This document shows positions 38,080 to 49,386 of a stretch of DNA of 64,000 nt, piece after piece. Within the stretch, counting starts at the first letter, position 1; the number at the start of each line of letters is the position of its first letter. Made by a program: the position numbers and the translations under genes. The stretch comes from Myxocyprinus asiaticus. Taxonomy: Eukaryota; Chordata; Actinopteri; Cypriniformes; Catostomidae. The stretch lies in assembly GCF_019703515.2 (NCBI RefSeq), contig NC_059385.1, positions 27,384,001-27,448,000 on the forward strand, read 5' to 3'. Under the pieces are notes generated by a model. It was not told the DNA's origin, searched no databases, and saw only the letters and a list, made by a program, of their open reading frames with translations.

Positions 38080-38601
38080 CAGGGGTGTAAAGTAATTGAG
38101 TAAAAATACTTAAGTATTATTTTGGGGGGATTTGTACTTGAGTGCAATTTAAACGGAATACTTTTACTTAATTACATTTCCAAAGAAAAAGAAAATAGTA
38201 CTTTTTACTCCTTACAATTTTATTTAAACTTGTAAAAATACTCTTGCAGATACATTTTTTTCCCCCCGTCTTACAGGACTGAAGCTGCTTTTTCACTGCA
38301 TCTGACAAACGACAGATGAGAGAGCAGAGGTCATTCATTTCAAATGGGGTGTCACACGCAGCTTTGTGGAGTTCCGACCATCAGCAGAGGCGGAATTTCG
38401 GATCTGATTTGAGCTTAGGATACGTTAAAATATTTGTGCGACTAGACCATATGTGACCGCTTGTCTGAATGTGATGTATTTATGCAAAACTATGAGCACC
38501 AAGTGAGAAACACTGACAGTTTTTGTCCTAAACTTTGTTCTAAACTCTAGCTACTTCTATAGATTGGACAGTTATCAAGTAAAAAATGATCATTCACATT
38601 G

Positions 38602-38645
<44 letters not shown>

Positions 38646-39671
38646 AAAAGGCTTTTGTAATTAAATATGTCCATGTCATTTATTTCTACACTTGCCTTCA
38701 TATTTAAATCATATCTACGAATTTCTTCTCCCTATTTGCTGAATTATTATTTTTGTTGTTGTTGTTGTTGTTAAGCAACTATTAATTTTAAGAATAACTG
38801 TAAACTAGAAAACAATTCACAAAACCAACAACATTACTAACTTTCTTCTAAGCTTATTTTGAATTTTTCTGATCTTTCTCTTTGTCTCAAGGGGCTGGGT
38901 GCTCTGACATTGCAATTTGTGAGTGTCTTTTCCCACGCAACAAACACTGCATGATTGTGGCAATGTTTTTGCAAAATTAAATGATGTGGTTCATTACACG
39001 TCTCAGGGCAGTTCCAAAATGAAATATTCACTGTGAGGTGCTAAAAACGAGTGAAATGTTCACCTGAACAGATGAGGTTTGAGAGGTTAATGTTCTATAG
39101 AGATTTAAATCAACAAAGCCGTACTCCCTACCCAAAACGTTATGTCATAAGATAGCATTGTGTGAGGAACAGGGTGAAAAGTAAGTGTTAGTAAACTGAT
39201 AATCTGCCATTTTACTCATGATTTGTGTGAAAGGGGATAAAAGTAATTGTTGTTTTAGCTCCTCTAGTGTTAATTTCAACAGGAAATTGCAGTGTTACTT
39301 ACGTACAACAGGCCACATAAAATCATTTTGCAAAAATGTAGTTATTGTAACATGATTCTTTGACCAGGTTGTGAATGTCACTGGGGGAGAAATATGACAG
39401 TCGTCAGAGACAGTAAAAAGGTGACTTAACAAACCAAATGAATTTAACAACATCCTCTCTCACACAATCTCCTCTCTTGATTTCATATAGCTTGGAAAAA
39501 TTTTACTTTTCACTTTTTTTTAATACTTAAGTACAATTTAATGTGAATACTTTTTTACTTTTATTCAAGTATGTTTTTGGCTAGAAACTTGGACTTTTAG
39601 CTGAGTCAAATTTTCACTCAGTATCCATACTTTCACTTAAGTATAATTTCTGAGTACTTTTTACACCCCTG
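38080..39671. mobile_element. hAT-like element (CAGGGGTGTAAAGTA ends)
   Basis: Left CAGGGGTGTAAAGTA and right TTTTTACACCCCTG are inverted repeats; the subterminal DNA is rich in TACTTAAGTA-like blocks at both ends. TTTGTCA occurs next to both ends, offset by one or two bases, suggesting a drifted target duplication. It contains a (TA)n microsatellite at 38604-38642. Confidence 0.7.
38604..38642. repeat. (TA)n microsatellite
   Basis: About 19 uninterrupted TA units. Confidence 0.95.
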
Positions 39672-40002
39672 TTTGTCACATAGTTACTGAACTTACAGAT
39701 GTATAAACCTTTCTAAACCTGTTAATTCGCCGTGCAAAAGGCATTATACTGCGTCTCCGTTAGCGAGCAACGCGATAAAACTATTGTTCCTGTTAATAAT
39801 TAACAAAGTTGTTAACATTGCAAGCGTGATGTTGGAGCGATCTATAGTTTTGATGACTTTCATATCTTGGCGCTCCAGTATTAGTCATAATGCAGCACAT
39901 TTGACAAGAAAACAGAAATACCAAAAATGCTTTGTGTACTAGCTGCATGGTGAAGAGAGACACTTAAACACCCGTTACATCTCTCATCTCCATCTCTCCA
40001 TC

Positions 40003-41011
40003 CAGGGTCGGAAATTAACGGGGGCTCTGCCCCCTAAATTCAAAATATGGGGGCAAAAAATGCCCACCGCAAAGAGTTCCTGTTGTTTTATTAATAACAT
40101 CTGATATTGGCATAGTTTAAAATACTGTATATACATCGTTGTTGGAATATTCGCTGAACTTTGTTTCGTGTCATCCTTTGTGCAGATGTTACTGAGTCAG
40201 TGGCGGACGCTCGCGCCATAAACGCACTCATTTCGGTAACGCGCTCACAGGGCTAAATTGTGACCATTCGGACCATTTATTCAAAATATACTGTTCTAGT
40301 GAGTAACACTGTTGCTCCCAGTGCTACTTCCCAGCGCATCGGCTCATCTCATGTATCTGTCTTTTTGGAAAGCCTCCTCACCTGTTAGAAGCCAAAAGTG
40401 CGGGAGGGATGGATGTTAAATCAGGTCTGAGAGAACACAAAACATAATGTAACCAAATGCTACAATGTAGTTAATAATAATATTAACAAAAATAATATCT
40501 GGATAAATAGCCTTCATGTTAAATAAAACATTAATGACGCAATAATAATTTTACATTAACCACTTTTAGTGTATGAATGAAATCTCTTACTAATTTTCAT
40601 TGTGAGATGTTTATTTTTGCATTGTTTTATTCAATTGGCATGAAGGAGTTGCTAATTTATTTTTTAATAAGCTCCTCATTCCAAATCTGGAGAAATGCTG
40701 TCATGTCCTCCTTTATGTCGGTGGATTAGTTTTGTAGGCTATGTTAATTTAATAGCCGAAATATTTGGAAATACGTGAATGGAAAAAAAGTTTTGTTTCA
40801 GTAACAATGCACATTATGCAATGTACAGATCATGCAATTTTGTAAATATTGAAACATGTAATTTTTCTAATTGAATTTAAATTCTAACATAAAAGGATGA
40901 CAGGGTCCTTTTATAAGGTTAGAATAGAAAAACAAATGTCCTTGTAAAGGTAAAAAATGCCACTGGAAATCAAATATTGCCCCTTTATGAAAAAGTTTAT
41001 ATCTGACTCTG
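40003..41011. mobile_element. possible TIR element (CAGGGTCGGAAATTAAC)
   Basis: The left end CAGGGTCGGAAATTAAC and the reverse-complemented right end CAGAGTCAGATATAAAC agree at 12 of 17 positions. A GGGGGC motif follows the left end and a GGGGCAATA motif the right. No target duplication found. Confidence 0.4.
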
Positions 41012-42652
41012 GTTCAGTCTGACCTATACAGGCTTTGCTGCCATGGAGAAACTTTCCCGAAGCTTGTGGAGTCCATACTGGCAGAAGCAGCCGTTATTCC
41101 CATCTCGCATGCCCACAGTGAGAATCTTCTCACTTCAGAATCACATTAAAACAGCCTTGCGCTGCTATGTTCTGGAGGAGCTTTATGCTATGAAAAATCA
41201 GAGGAAAATAGTAACCCTAAAACGACTGTAAAAATAAAATTTAAACAACTTTACAGCTTGAATAATACACAAGTTTAAACAGAAGAGTTAAAGTGCTTTT
41301 ATAATATTATAAGCTTCACATTTTTACACTGTATTGCTCAAAGCCATTTCTGGAAAGCATTGTTGTATTACTCAGCTGCCACTATTGTTTTGTCTACAGA
41401 CATAATCATTTCTGATGTCTGAGGTCCAGAGAGGCAGAGTTTAAGGCAGTTATGCAGCAGGCCCGAGAATGACTGCTCTACTGGAGACCACGCCTTCACG
41501 CTTTGCTTCATTTGTGCTTTGTAATGCCTCACATATCTATCAGATGACAGAGATATGGCTCGCACTGCTAGTGCTTCAGGGACACATGCTCACACGCTGC
41601 TGTCGCCAACTGCTTGTTCTCTAGAATCTACAAGATGGATCAGAAGAGCTATGGACTGAACGGAGAGGCTGAATAGAAAAACTGAACTCATTTTCTTTCT
41701 CCCTTGGTATACAAAAAGAGATTTGTTTAATAATGTAATGGTCACTCTTTTCTATGCAATTACAATGCAGAAGAAAGCTATTCTGGTCTGAAACTACATG
41801 GGAATGAGTAAATTATGACAGAATTCTTATTTTTTGGGTGATCTATTCCTTTACAGTCTAGTAAAACTGTAGAGGTTCTTTTTCCCTCTCCCTGGAAACA
41901 CAAGCCTCTGCTGACGGTGCAAATGCTGACCAAAGAAAACACAATCCATGTCAGGCTCATTTTTCATCAACGCGATTGGAACCTCTGATAATGGACATTA
42001 CTGCACAAAAACCACAGCAATTGTGCATGGCACTTAATTTTATGGCATTTCAGTCTCTTCAAAGGATTTCCATTGATCCAACAAAGCTGATCAATGGCAG
42101 CACAAACAAATCAAAACATATTCAGGGTGTGCAATCATTTTCTAAAGCATATTGCTTTCCCTGAATTGGTGAATTGAGTAACTGTCATTCATTACAGCTG
42201 GTATAAATAAATGATTCGATTTGTACATTTTCTAATAAAGAAGTGTGAGCGGTGCTTGCCAAAAAGCCACTTGATATCTGATCAGAGTGCTCAGACTGAA
42301 ATGGATTTCCATAAATGTGATTTCCATACATATGAATGGATTTGTAAAAATCATATTCCATGTGATTTTTTTGCCGTTCAGACTCGCCAAATATGATTGG
42401 ATTCGAATCGTATATGCAAAAAAATCCGATATGGACTGACAGTCTGAACATAGCCATAGTAAGTCTATTTCAGCCCGACAGTTCCCTGAAATCATACATT
42501 TCCTAAACATGTCAATCAAGAATTTAAGGAGGGATTTCTGAAGGTAAACATCGTAAAGGAAGACAACAACAACAACAAAAATCCTCAGCCAGTCATCTGC
42601 ATTCATTTGAAAAAAAAAAAATAAATAAATGTAATTCCTCCATTTCTATAAT
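41012..42652. other. intronic stretch, one fold-back fragment
   Basis: The block at 41770-41855 matches the right half of the TTAA fold-back family (GGGAATGAGTAAATTATGAC, then TTTTGGGTGATCTATTCC). The remainder holds no recognised gene. A 62-codon plus-strand frame at 41043 is unassigned. Confidence 0.4.
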
Positions 42653-43453
42653 CGTATTTTCCGGAAATCAAGTCGCACCTGACTATAAGTCGCACAGGGT
42701 CAAAATACTGTTATTGTGAGAAAAACAAAAACAAATTAAAGTTGCACTGACAGAGGTTAAATACAGCAGGCACTAGGACCCGGGAGCAGCCGTCCGACTT
42801 CGCTTCAGCGGTTCAGATGTCAAATGTGCTCTGTGAAGATTACAGTACCTCAGAATCTACACATCATCTCACTGCGTTTTCGGGCTGGTTTTAAATGGAA
42901 GATTTTGCTTTAAGTAATCAAGTGAACCGTGTTTCTCATATTCTTTTTATGTTTATCTGTATCTCTATGCTGTGCACACATAAACAGCTTTTAGTCTGTG
43001 AGTAAAACAGTATGACTATTGTATTGTATTCATCATTCATTAACGTTAGCGACTGTGGATATTTCTGATATTTGCAAACCTCTTGGCTGTAAATTAATTA
43101 TCCAGTTCAATGACTGAATGTTTTACTATTAGTCTGATGAAACATCATTTTGTGGGCATGTGAGGAGTTGTGTTTGACAGTGGACTTGAGTTTGTTAGAA
43201 CAATAATGTTATGATGGACAAAATATGTAAACTGATTCCATAAAATACTTTGTAAAGGCAAAATATTCAGAATTTGCAACTTTAAAATACTTCTACCGTC
43301 TCTATGACTGATGTTTTCATCTGTTTTGGTGCACATGTGTTTGACCAGCCAGCATCAGTTTCTAATAAATTATGTATATAAGTTGCTTCGGACTATAAGT
43401 CACAGGGCCTTTCAGATGATGAAAAAAACGCGACTTATTTTCTGGAAAATACG
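42653..43453. mobile_element. TIR element (CGTATTTTCCGGAAATCA ends)
   Basis: Left CGTATTTTCCGGAAAT and right TTTTCTGGAAAATACG are inverted repeats, with ACTATAAGTCGCA near the left end and GGACTATAAGTCACAG near the right. This type of end is widespread in fish and other vertebrates; superfamily not assigned. Confidence 0.65.
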
Positions 43454-43691
43454 GTACTCTGTAAAGAGTGGTCACAGTTTACAGTTACTCTGTCTGACTC
43501 AGTGTCTCAATTCTGAGTCACCAGCAACATTACCTTGCCATTTATGACCCAAGTCCCTAAACCTAGAAAAGACCTAACGGCACCCAACGGCAAGAGAAAA
43601 CGATGACAACAACATGTCACAAATGCCAAATTACACACGTCTTTTAAAAGTAGCATCAGCCGATAGTTCCAATTCCAAACGATAAGCAGCA

Positions 43692-44412
43692 TTAAAGGAA
43701 TAGTTCACCCAAAAATGAAAATTCTCTCATCATTTACACTCATGCCATCCCAGATGTGTATGACTTTCTTTCTTCTGCAAAACACAAATAAAGATTTTAA
43801 AAGAATATTTCAGCTCTGTTGGTCCATACAATGCATGTGAATGGGTGCTAAAAATGTTACACTCCAAAAAGCAAATAAAGGCAGCATAAAAATAATCCAT
43901 AAAATTCCAGTGTTTTAATCCATGTCTTCAGAAGCGATTTGATAGGTGTGGGTGAGTAACAGATCAATATTTAAATTCTTTTTTTGCTTGAAATTCTTCT
44001 CCCTGCCCAGTAGAGGGCGATATGCATGAAAAATGTGAATCACCAAAAACAAAATGTGAAGAATGTGAAAGTGAAATTGGAGATTGATTGAGCAGGGAGG
44101 AGAATTTATAATAAGAAAGGACTTAAATATTGATGTGTTTCTCACCCACAACTATCATATTGCTTCTGAAGACATGGATTTAACCACTGGAGTCTTATGA
44201 ATTACTTTTATGCTGACTTATGTGATTTTTGGAGTTTAAAAATTTTGGCACCCACTCACTTGCATTGAATGGACCAAAGAGCTGAGAATTTCTTCTAAAA
44301 ATCTTCTTTTGTGTTCAGCAGAAGTTAGAAAGTCATACACATCTGGGATGGCATGAGTGGGAGTAAGTGATGAGAGAATTTTCTTTTTTGGGTGAACTAG
44401 CCTATTCCTTAA
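43692..44412. mobile_element. fold-back TTAA-type element, uninterrupted copy
   Basis: It starts TTAAAGGAATAGTTCACCCA and ends in TTGGGTGAACTAGCCTATTCC followed by TTAA. The two halves mirror each other over hundreds of bases (CATGCCATCCCAGATGTGTA against CACATCTGGGATGGCATGAG). At 721 bp it shows what the interrupted copy at 19597-21451 looked like before the hAT arrived. Confidence 0.75.
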
Positions 44413-44889
44413 AAAAATGCCCATATAGCTGTTTCACTGTGTCTTACATGATGTATCTCCCAGTTTCTCTCTGCACTGTTCATAACAACTTCAACAAGCT
44501 AATGGTTGCAAACTTCAAATAGAACACAAAATGAAAGTTCCACAGATATAACAACAGAGGTCTTTTGAGGGCACACAAGTGAGTAGGATGAAACTATGCA
44601 TAGCATTTCCACTTGTGGAAGGCCAGCGAGGTTAAACACAGAACTGGAAGACAATTCACACCCATTATATTCTTTGTTATTTAGTCTGTAGTCCTAATAC
44701 AGCTTGAATTTTTGGGTGACCCATTTCCTTAAACATGATAAATTGCTACATAAAAAAAAACTTTGTTTTGGGGGACTGTACAATGTGGTGTTTGAACTCA
44801 GTATTGATCACACAGCTACTCATGTACTACAGGAAATGGCATTTCTAAATTAGTCATCATGCTTAGCCCTGAATTAAATAGATCAAGGC

Positions 44890-45570
44890 TTAGACTGAGT
44901 CTATTTTCAAGAAACAAAAAACAAAACAAAAACCTTTGTACACAGTTTCTTGTCTGCTAGCGATACATGCAGTGTGATATACAACATGTATGCATCTCCC
45001 TGACACTTTAAGAAGCACAGCTGTGGAGGAGGAAGAGCTGAGACTGCAATGACTGGTCCATCTTGCTTGTTTGCTGTGGCTCCTATGAGGAGCATAGCGT
45101 GTCAGTCCAACGTCTCCACGCCTCACAGTTGTTCGCCAGTGCCTTGACTTGCCATTGCCTTCGGCTTCTTTTGTTACCAATCTGCACCATGTGTTGCTTG
45201 GTCGCCTAGGACTATGACTGCCTTGGGGGTTCCAATCAAGCGCAGTTCTACTGATGTCTTGTAGAGACCGACAGAGGGCATGACCAATCCATCCCCACCA
45301 ACGTTTCTTGATTTCATTGACCATTGCATTTCTACCAGTGAGCTCAAGCAGATCTTGGTTTGAGATGCGGTTGGGCCAAAAGATATTTAGGATATGACAA
45401 AAGCATTTATTGAAATACACTAGCAAACGTTTGATGTTCTGCTGTGTGACACCCCATGTTTCACAGTCATACAGGAGCACACTCTCTACACAAGCACCAA
45501 AGATGCAAAGCTTCAGGTTCTTGGATATGGTAGATGATTTCCACACCTTGCTCAAATACCATTGTTCCAT
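44890..45570 (-). pseudogene. non-LTR retrotransposon, C-terminal fragment of pol
   Basis: A minus-strand frame of 226 codons. Its first 130 or so residues show blocks typical of the region after the reverse transcriptase in RTE-like LINEs: SVLLYDCETWGVTQQNIKRL, then FWPNRISNQDLLELTGRNAM, then EIKKRWWGWIGHALCR and a DWNPQGSHSPRRPSNTW block. After about residue 145 the match is in another frame, so a frameshift has occurred and the remaining codons are shadow sequence. The copy is 5'-truncated; the reverse transcriptase core is absent. The RTE assignment is from memory of motif style. Confidence 0.75.
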
Positions 45571-45639
45571 CTGACAGTCACTTACTTCTGCTCTAGTTCC
45601 TCTTGGGTCTTTTTATCACTTTCTTGTGTGTTAAGGATT

Positions 45640-45705
45640 TACTGTCTGTACACAGTGGACACTGTAACGAGATTACAATTTGGATAAAAGCATCTGTTAA
45701 ATGAC
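45640..45705 (+). repeat. possible SINE/LINE 3' tail
   Basis: TTTGGATAAAAGCATCTGTT followed by AAATGACTT resembles the conserved 3' tail shared by several fish SINEs and their partner LINEs. No head was identified. Confidence 0.4.
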
Positions 45706-46297
45706 TTAAAGCGCACTGGCATGAGAGCAATAAGAGCGTGATTACGATGTATTCGTTTAGTAGTTTATTTCAGAAATGTTGAAATCCCTCGCATCCACTT
45801 GATAAATAACCCATCACAAAAAACGTTCCTCAAAATCACAGAGCAAATTTAATGTTTAGTTCTGAGTGGTATGGAAAGCTAAATGCTCCAAAACAGGGAA
45901 GAGATTACGCAAAACTGCATATCACACCAATAGCTGAGCAAACCCATTGAACAACGGCGGGCAAAGTCATAACTTACTGCACTGTCTGGCGGGGCATAAT
46001 AATGTAAACACAGGCCCGTTTACACCTGGTATTAAGATGCATATAAAGCGATCTGTTTGAAACGGGACAAGGCTAACAAATGGGGGTGTAAATGGGTTCC
46101 GTTCAGTTAGCATTCATTATGCCTCTTAGGGAAACTAGGTTTGCAGCACAAGTGTCAAACATAGACTCACAGACATATTTCCAATAAAAAAACACATAAA
46201 TACACAAGTACAAAATTAAAAATGTTTAGAATTTTGTCCACATTCGGAGGTGGTCGAAAACGCATGTGACCACATTGGGCTTGTAGTGTAAGCGCTG

Positions 46298-46750
46298 AAG
46301 AGATAGACCAATATATCGGTTTTACAGATTAATCAGCTGACAGTTTTTATTTTATTTTATTATTATTCCTCACTGTTCTTCTGTTGCAGCCCGGCATTAG
46401 GGATTCTACATATAGAACGGCTTGATTCTGCAGTATTCAGGTAATATTTTTATCCTTACTTCAATGCACATTTGGTTATTTTGATTAAATAATCAAGTGT
46501 TTTAAACTGAAGCGAATATATGGAAATGTCCCCCATCATCACATACATCGTGTCTCCAAATTCATATCTTGTAAAATAAACCTTAATTCCTCATTAAACC
46601 TCATCTGGTGAAATACATATGTGTAATGGGGCCAAGTCATCATCATTCTATAAATCAATTTTAAAAACTAACGGCCGATTAATCGGTTATCTGCCTTTTC
46701 CACCACCTTTGTTATTTGTATCGGCAAAATCCACCATCGGTCGACCTCTA
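46298..46750 (+). mobile_element. hAT-like element (TCGACCTCTA end)
   Basis: Left AGATAGACCAATATATCGG and right CCACCATCGGTCGACCTCTA are inverted repeats; related to the fragment at 17640-17813. No clear target duplication. Confidence 0.55.
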
Positions 46751-46762
46751 GTTTGAACAGCA

Positions 46763-46967
46763 CCAAACAGCATGTCATTCCAAACCCGTATGACTTTCTT
46801 TCTGCTGTGGAACACAAGAGAAGAAATTTTAAAGGAAGTGGACACTACCTACTCTTTTATCCATGCATTAAAACTGAATGGGGACTGAGGCTATCAGTCC
46901 CTAAAATGTCCTATTTGTGTTCCACAAATGATGGCAGAATTATTTTTTGGTTGAACTATCCCTTTAA
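46763..46967 (+). mobile_element. short derivative of the fold-back TTAA family
   Basis: It carries GTATGACTTTCTTTCTGCTG at the left and TTTGGTTGAACTATCCCTTTAA at the right, as in the complete copies, but the left terminus is missing. Confidence 0.5.
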
Positions 46968-47457
46968 GTGAACGTAAATAATCGGAGGAGTGTCAATATA
47001 TCGGATCACAGTATAAATGCAGCCTTCCAATTAGGGCTGTACAATTAATCGAATAACCAATCAAGATTACAATTACAGCTGCCACAATTTACTTATCGTA
47101 AAAAGTGTAAATTATAGCACAGTGTTTCCCATTAATTACCTAGAGTGTGGCATCCTGCCACAGTTTCATAATGAAGCGAAAATATTTTGACACTTCTCAT
47201 AATAATAGAGCCCGAACGATATTGGATTTTTGAGACCGATATTTTAGAGGGGGAAAATTCACTGATTACCGATATGGTGACCAATAAAGCTCATTTTTGA
47301 GCTGGAATGAAAACAGACCTTTTCTATGTGGTTTGTTCACCAATTTTGCTTTAACTATGCAAAGGTACTCAGAAGGCTGATTTCTTAAACAATTATTTTT
47401 ATTAAAGAATATTTGACATTATTATTATACATGGTCAACAAATTCTAGAAATGAACA

Positions 47458-47823
47458 CTGAGAAAATAAAGAATAAATAAAAATACAATAAATAGCTTAA
47501 TAAACATCAGTACTGTTAGTATAAGTCAATTGCTGACCATTTAAATAAAGAATAAATAAAATAAAAATCAGTACTGTATGTTTAGTATCTGTCAGTTGCT
47601 GACCATTTAAATAAAGAATAAATAAAAATACAATAAACAGCTCAATAAAAATCAGTACTGTATGTTTAGTATGTCAATTGCCCACCATTAAGATAAAGAA
47701 TAAAAATAAAATAAATAGCGTAATAAACATCAGTACTGTTTAGTATCGGTCAACTGCCCACCATTAAAATAAAGAATAAATAAAAATAAATAGCATAATA
47801 AACATCAGTACCGTTTAGTATCA
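47458..47823 (+). repeat. about 80-bp tandem array, about five units
   Basis: Units of AAATAAAGAATAAATAAAAA, then CATCAGTACTG, then GTTTAGTATCAG and TGACCATTAA-like segments. A sixth partial unit resumes at about 48536, beyond an inserted element. Confidence 0.8.
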
Positions 47824-48535
47824 GGCCTTGTCCACACTAATACGTTTTCGTTTGAAAACGCATCTTTTTCTCTCCATTTTGGCCTTTCGTCCACACTGAG
47901 ATGGCGTTTTTGTCACGAAAACTGAGCTTTTTGAAAACGCACACCAAAGTGGATACATTTGAAAACTCCATTTCGGAAGGCTCCGTTTTCACAGTCCGCA
48001 CTACAACGCGAAAACGGAGCCTTCCGAAACCGATGACGCATTTTTAGTCATGCGATGCAGTCATGTATAAGTTAATACGTTTTATATGTAATACATTTTG
48101 TGACATTGTCCTTACTGTGTGGGTAAGCCGCATCATCAGAAGGATAATGCTCTTTGAAGCGGTCCAATATTTCGCCGTATTTGTTTTGGCATGATTCCCA
48201 GTCTACATTTTCACTCACTTTTGCAACTTTATAGTCTAATGTTACCCGCACCAACAACTCCACCTCATTGTCCGTCCATTTAAAAAACTCGGTGCCTTTC
48301 CTCAACATTGCCGCAACGTTTCAAATAGGCGGAAAGTAAATAAATGCCTGATGGAAATGACGCATGTCGAAGCGTCTTACGTTTTACTCATGCACAGTAC
48401 AGGGACGTAAGCGTTTTCAGATATTTCAGTGTGGATGAGCAACTTTTGAAAAACGCTTGAAAACACTGTGGACGGAGAGCGTTTTGAAACGAGAACGCCG
48501 TTTTCAAATGTATCTGGATTAATGTAGATGTAACC
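47824..48535. mobile_element. PIF/Harbinger-like element, fourth level
   Basis: It begins GGCCTTGTCCACACTAATAC; the reverse-complemented right end is GGTTACATCTACATTAATCC. A 3-bp direct repeat TCA flanks it (47821-47823 and 48536-48538). Arms are rich in AAACGG/GTTTTC blocks. A 3-bp duplication and a Myb/SANT-like ORF inside both suit PIF/Harbinger, although TTA or TAA is the usual target, so the superfamily is an inference. Confidence 0.55.
48072..48308 (-). pseudogene. Myb/SANT-like DNA-binding ORF, 3'-truncated
   Basis: A 78-codon frame starting MLRKGTEFFKWTDNEVELLV carries the pattern of a Myb/SANT-like trihelix fold: WTDNEVELLVRVTLDY (first helix with Trp), then NVDWESCQNKYGEILDRFKE (second Trp and following helix). 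The relatives I recall from fish genomes continue after a PHSKD-like segment with further basic helices; here the frame leaves the family pattern after DNVTK and stops. It sits on the minus strand inside the 47824-48535 element. PIF/Harbinger transposons encode a separate Myb-like protein that helps bring the transposase to DNA ends; this could be its remnant. Not a host gene by context. Confidence 0.65.
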
Positions 48536-48713
48536 TCAGTCAATGGCTGACCATTTAAAAAAAGAATAAATAAATAATAAAATAAATAGCTAAATAAACA
48601 TCAGGGCCCGTTGCACTAGCTATACGTACGTTACAACTTAGCCTAGTTGTGGCGTAAATGGGCACTAAGTCACAATTTACGCTTTACTAAATATTTGAGC
48701 GTTGCACCATTAA

Positions 48714-49386
48714 GGGTGCGTTCATACTTGGCAGGTTTGGTTCGATTAAAATGAACTCTGGTACGATTGCTCTGTTAGTGCGGTTCATTTTAACAAGTGT
48801 GAATGCTGTCACCCGAACCTTGGTGCGCGCCAAACAAGCGGATAGTGGGTCTCGGTCCGCTTCAAAACGAACTCTGGTGCGGTTTGATTGATATATGAAC
48901 GCAACCTGGACCAATGGCATCTAAACGGACCAAAAACAATAAGAAATTTGCCTATTACTGACCTCAAGCATACCTGGTTCTTCTCATCATAGGAGCTATG
49001 TTGCCCATTACAGTTCGGTACAGGCGTCGGAACCTCCGTCAGCCGTCCTTGCAGCATATCTTTCTTTGTGTGTGCACACATTTTATTAGCTCTTCGTTTG
49101 TTCTCAGCTGGTAAAAATACCACCATATATACATATATAAATATAATGAGCGCATTTCGCCCAGCAGCCAGCATTGTTTTGGATGATCGTTAAGTTCTGT
49201 AAAAAAATATACATCATAAAAGATGTCCAATCAGGTTGTGACTTTTTCCTGATGCCTTTGGTTTTGTATCGTTAGGTTCGGTGTTAAAAATGCCAGTGTG
49301 AATGCTAAGCAAACCAGGACTAAATGTATCAATTTCTTTTTTGGTCCGGACAAAGAGGACCAAGAGAACCAAGCGTGAACACACCC
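48714..49386. mobile_element. Harbinger-like non-autonomous element
   Basis: Left GGGTGCGTTCATACTTGG and reverse-complemented right GGGTGTGTTCACGCTTGG differ at three positions. The 3-bp TAA is repeated on both sides (48711-48713 and 49387-49389), typical of PIF/Harbinger. Open frames inside show no transposase motifs. Confidence 0.8.

Noticed and set aside
44890..45130. C-terminal third of the 226-codon LINE frame as real protein
   Set aside because: Family match continues in another frame, so these codons are post-frameshift shadow.
47458..47823. CRISPR-like direct repeats
   Set aside because: Units are contiguous tandem repeats inside a eukaryotic transposon, without unique spacers.
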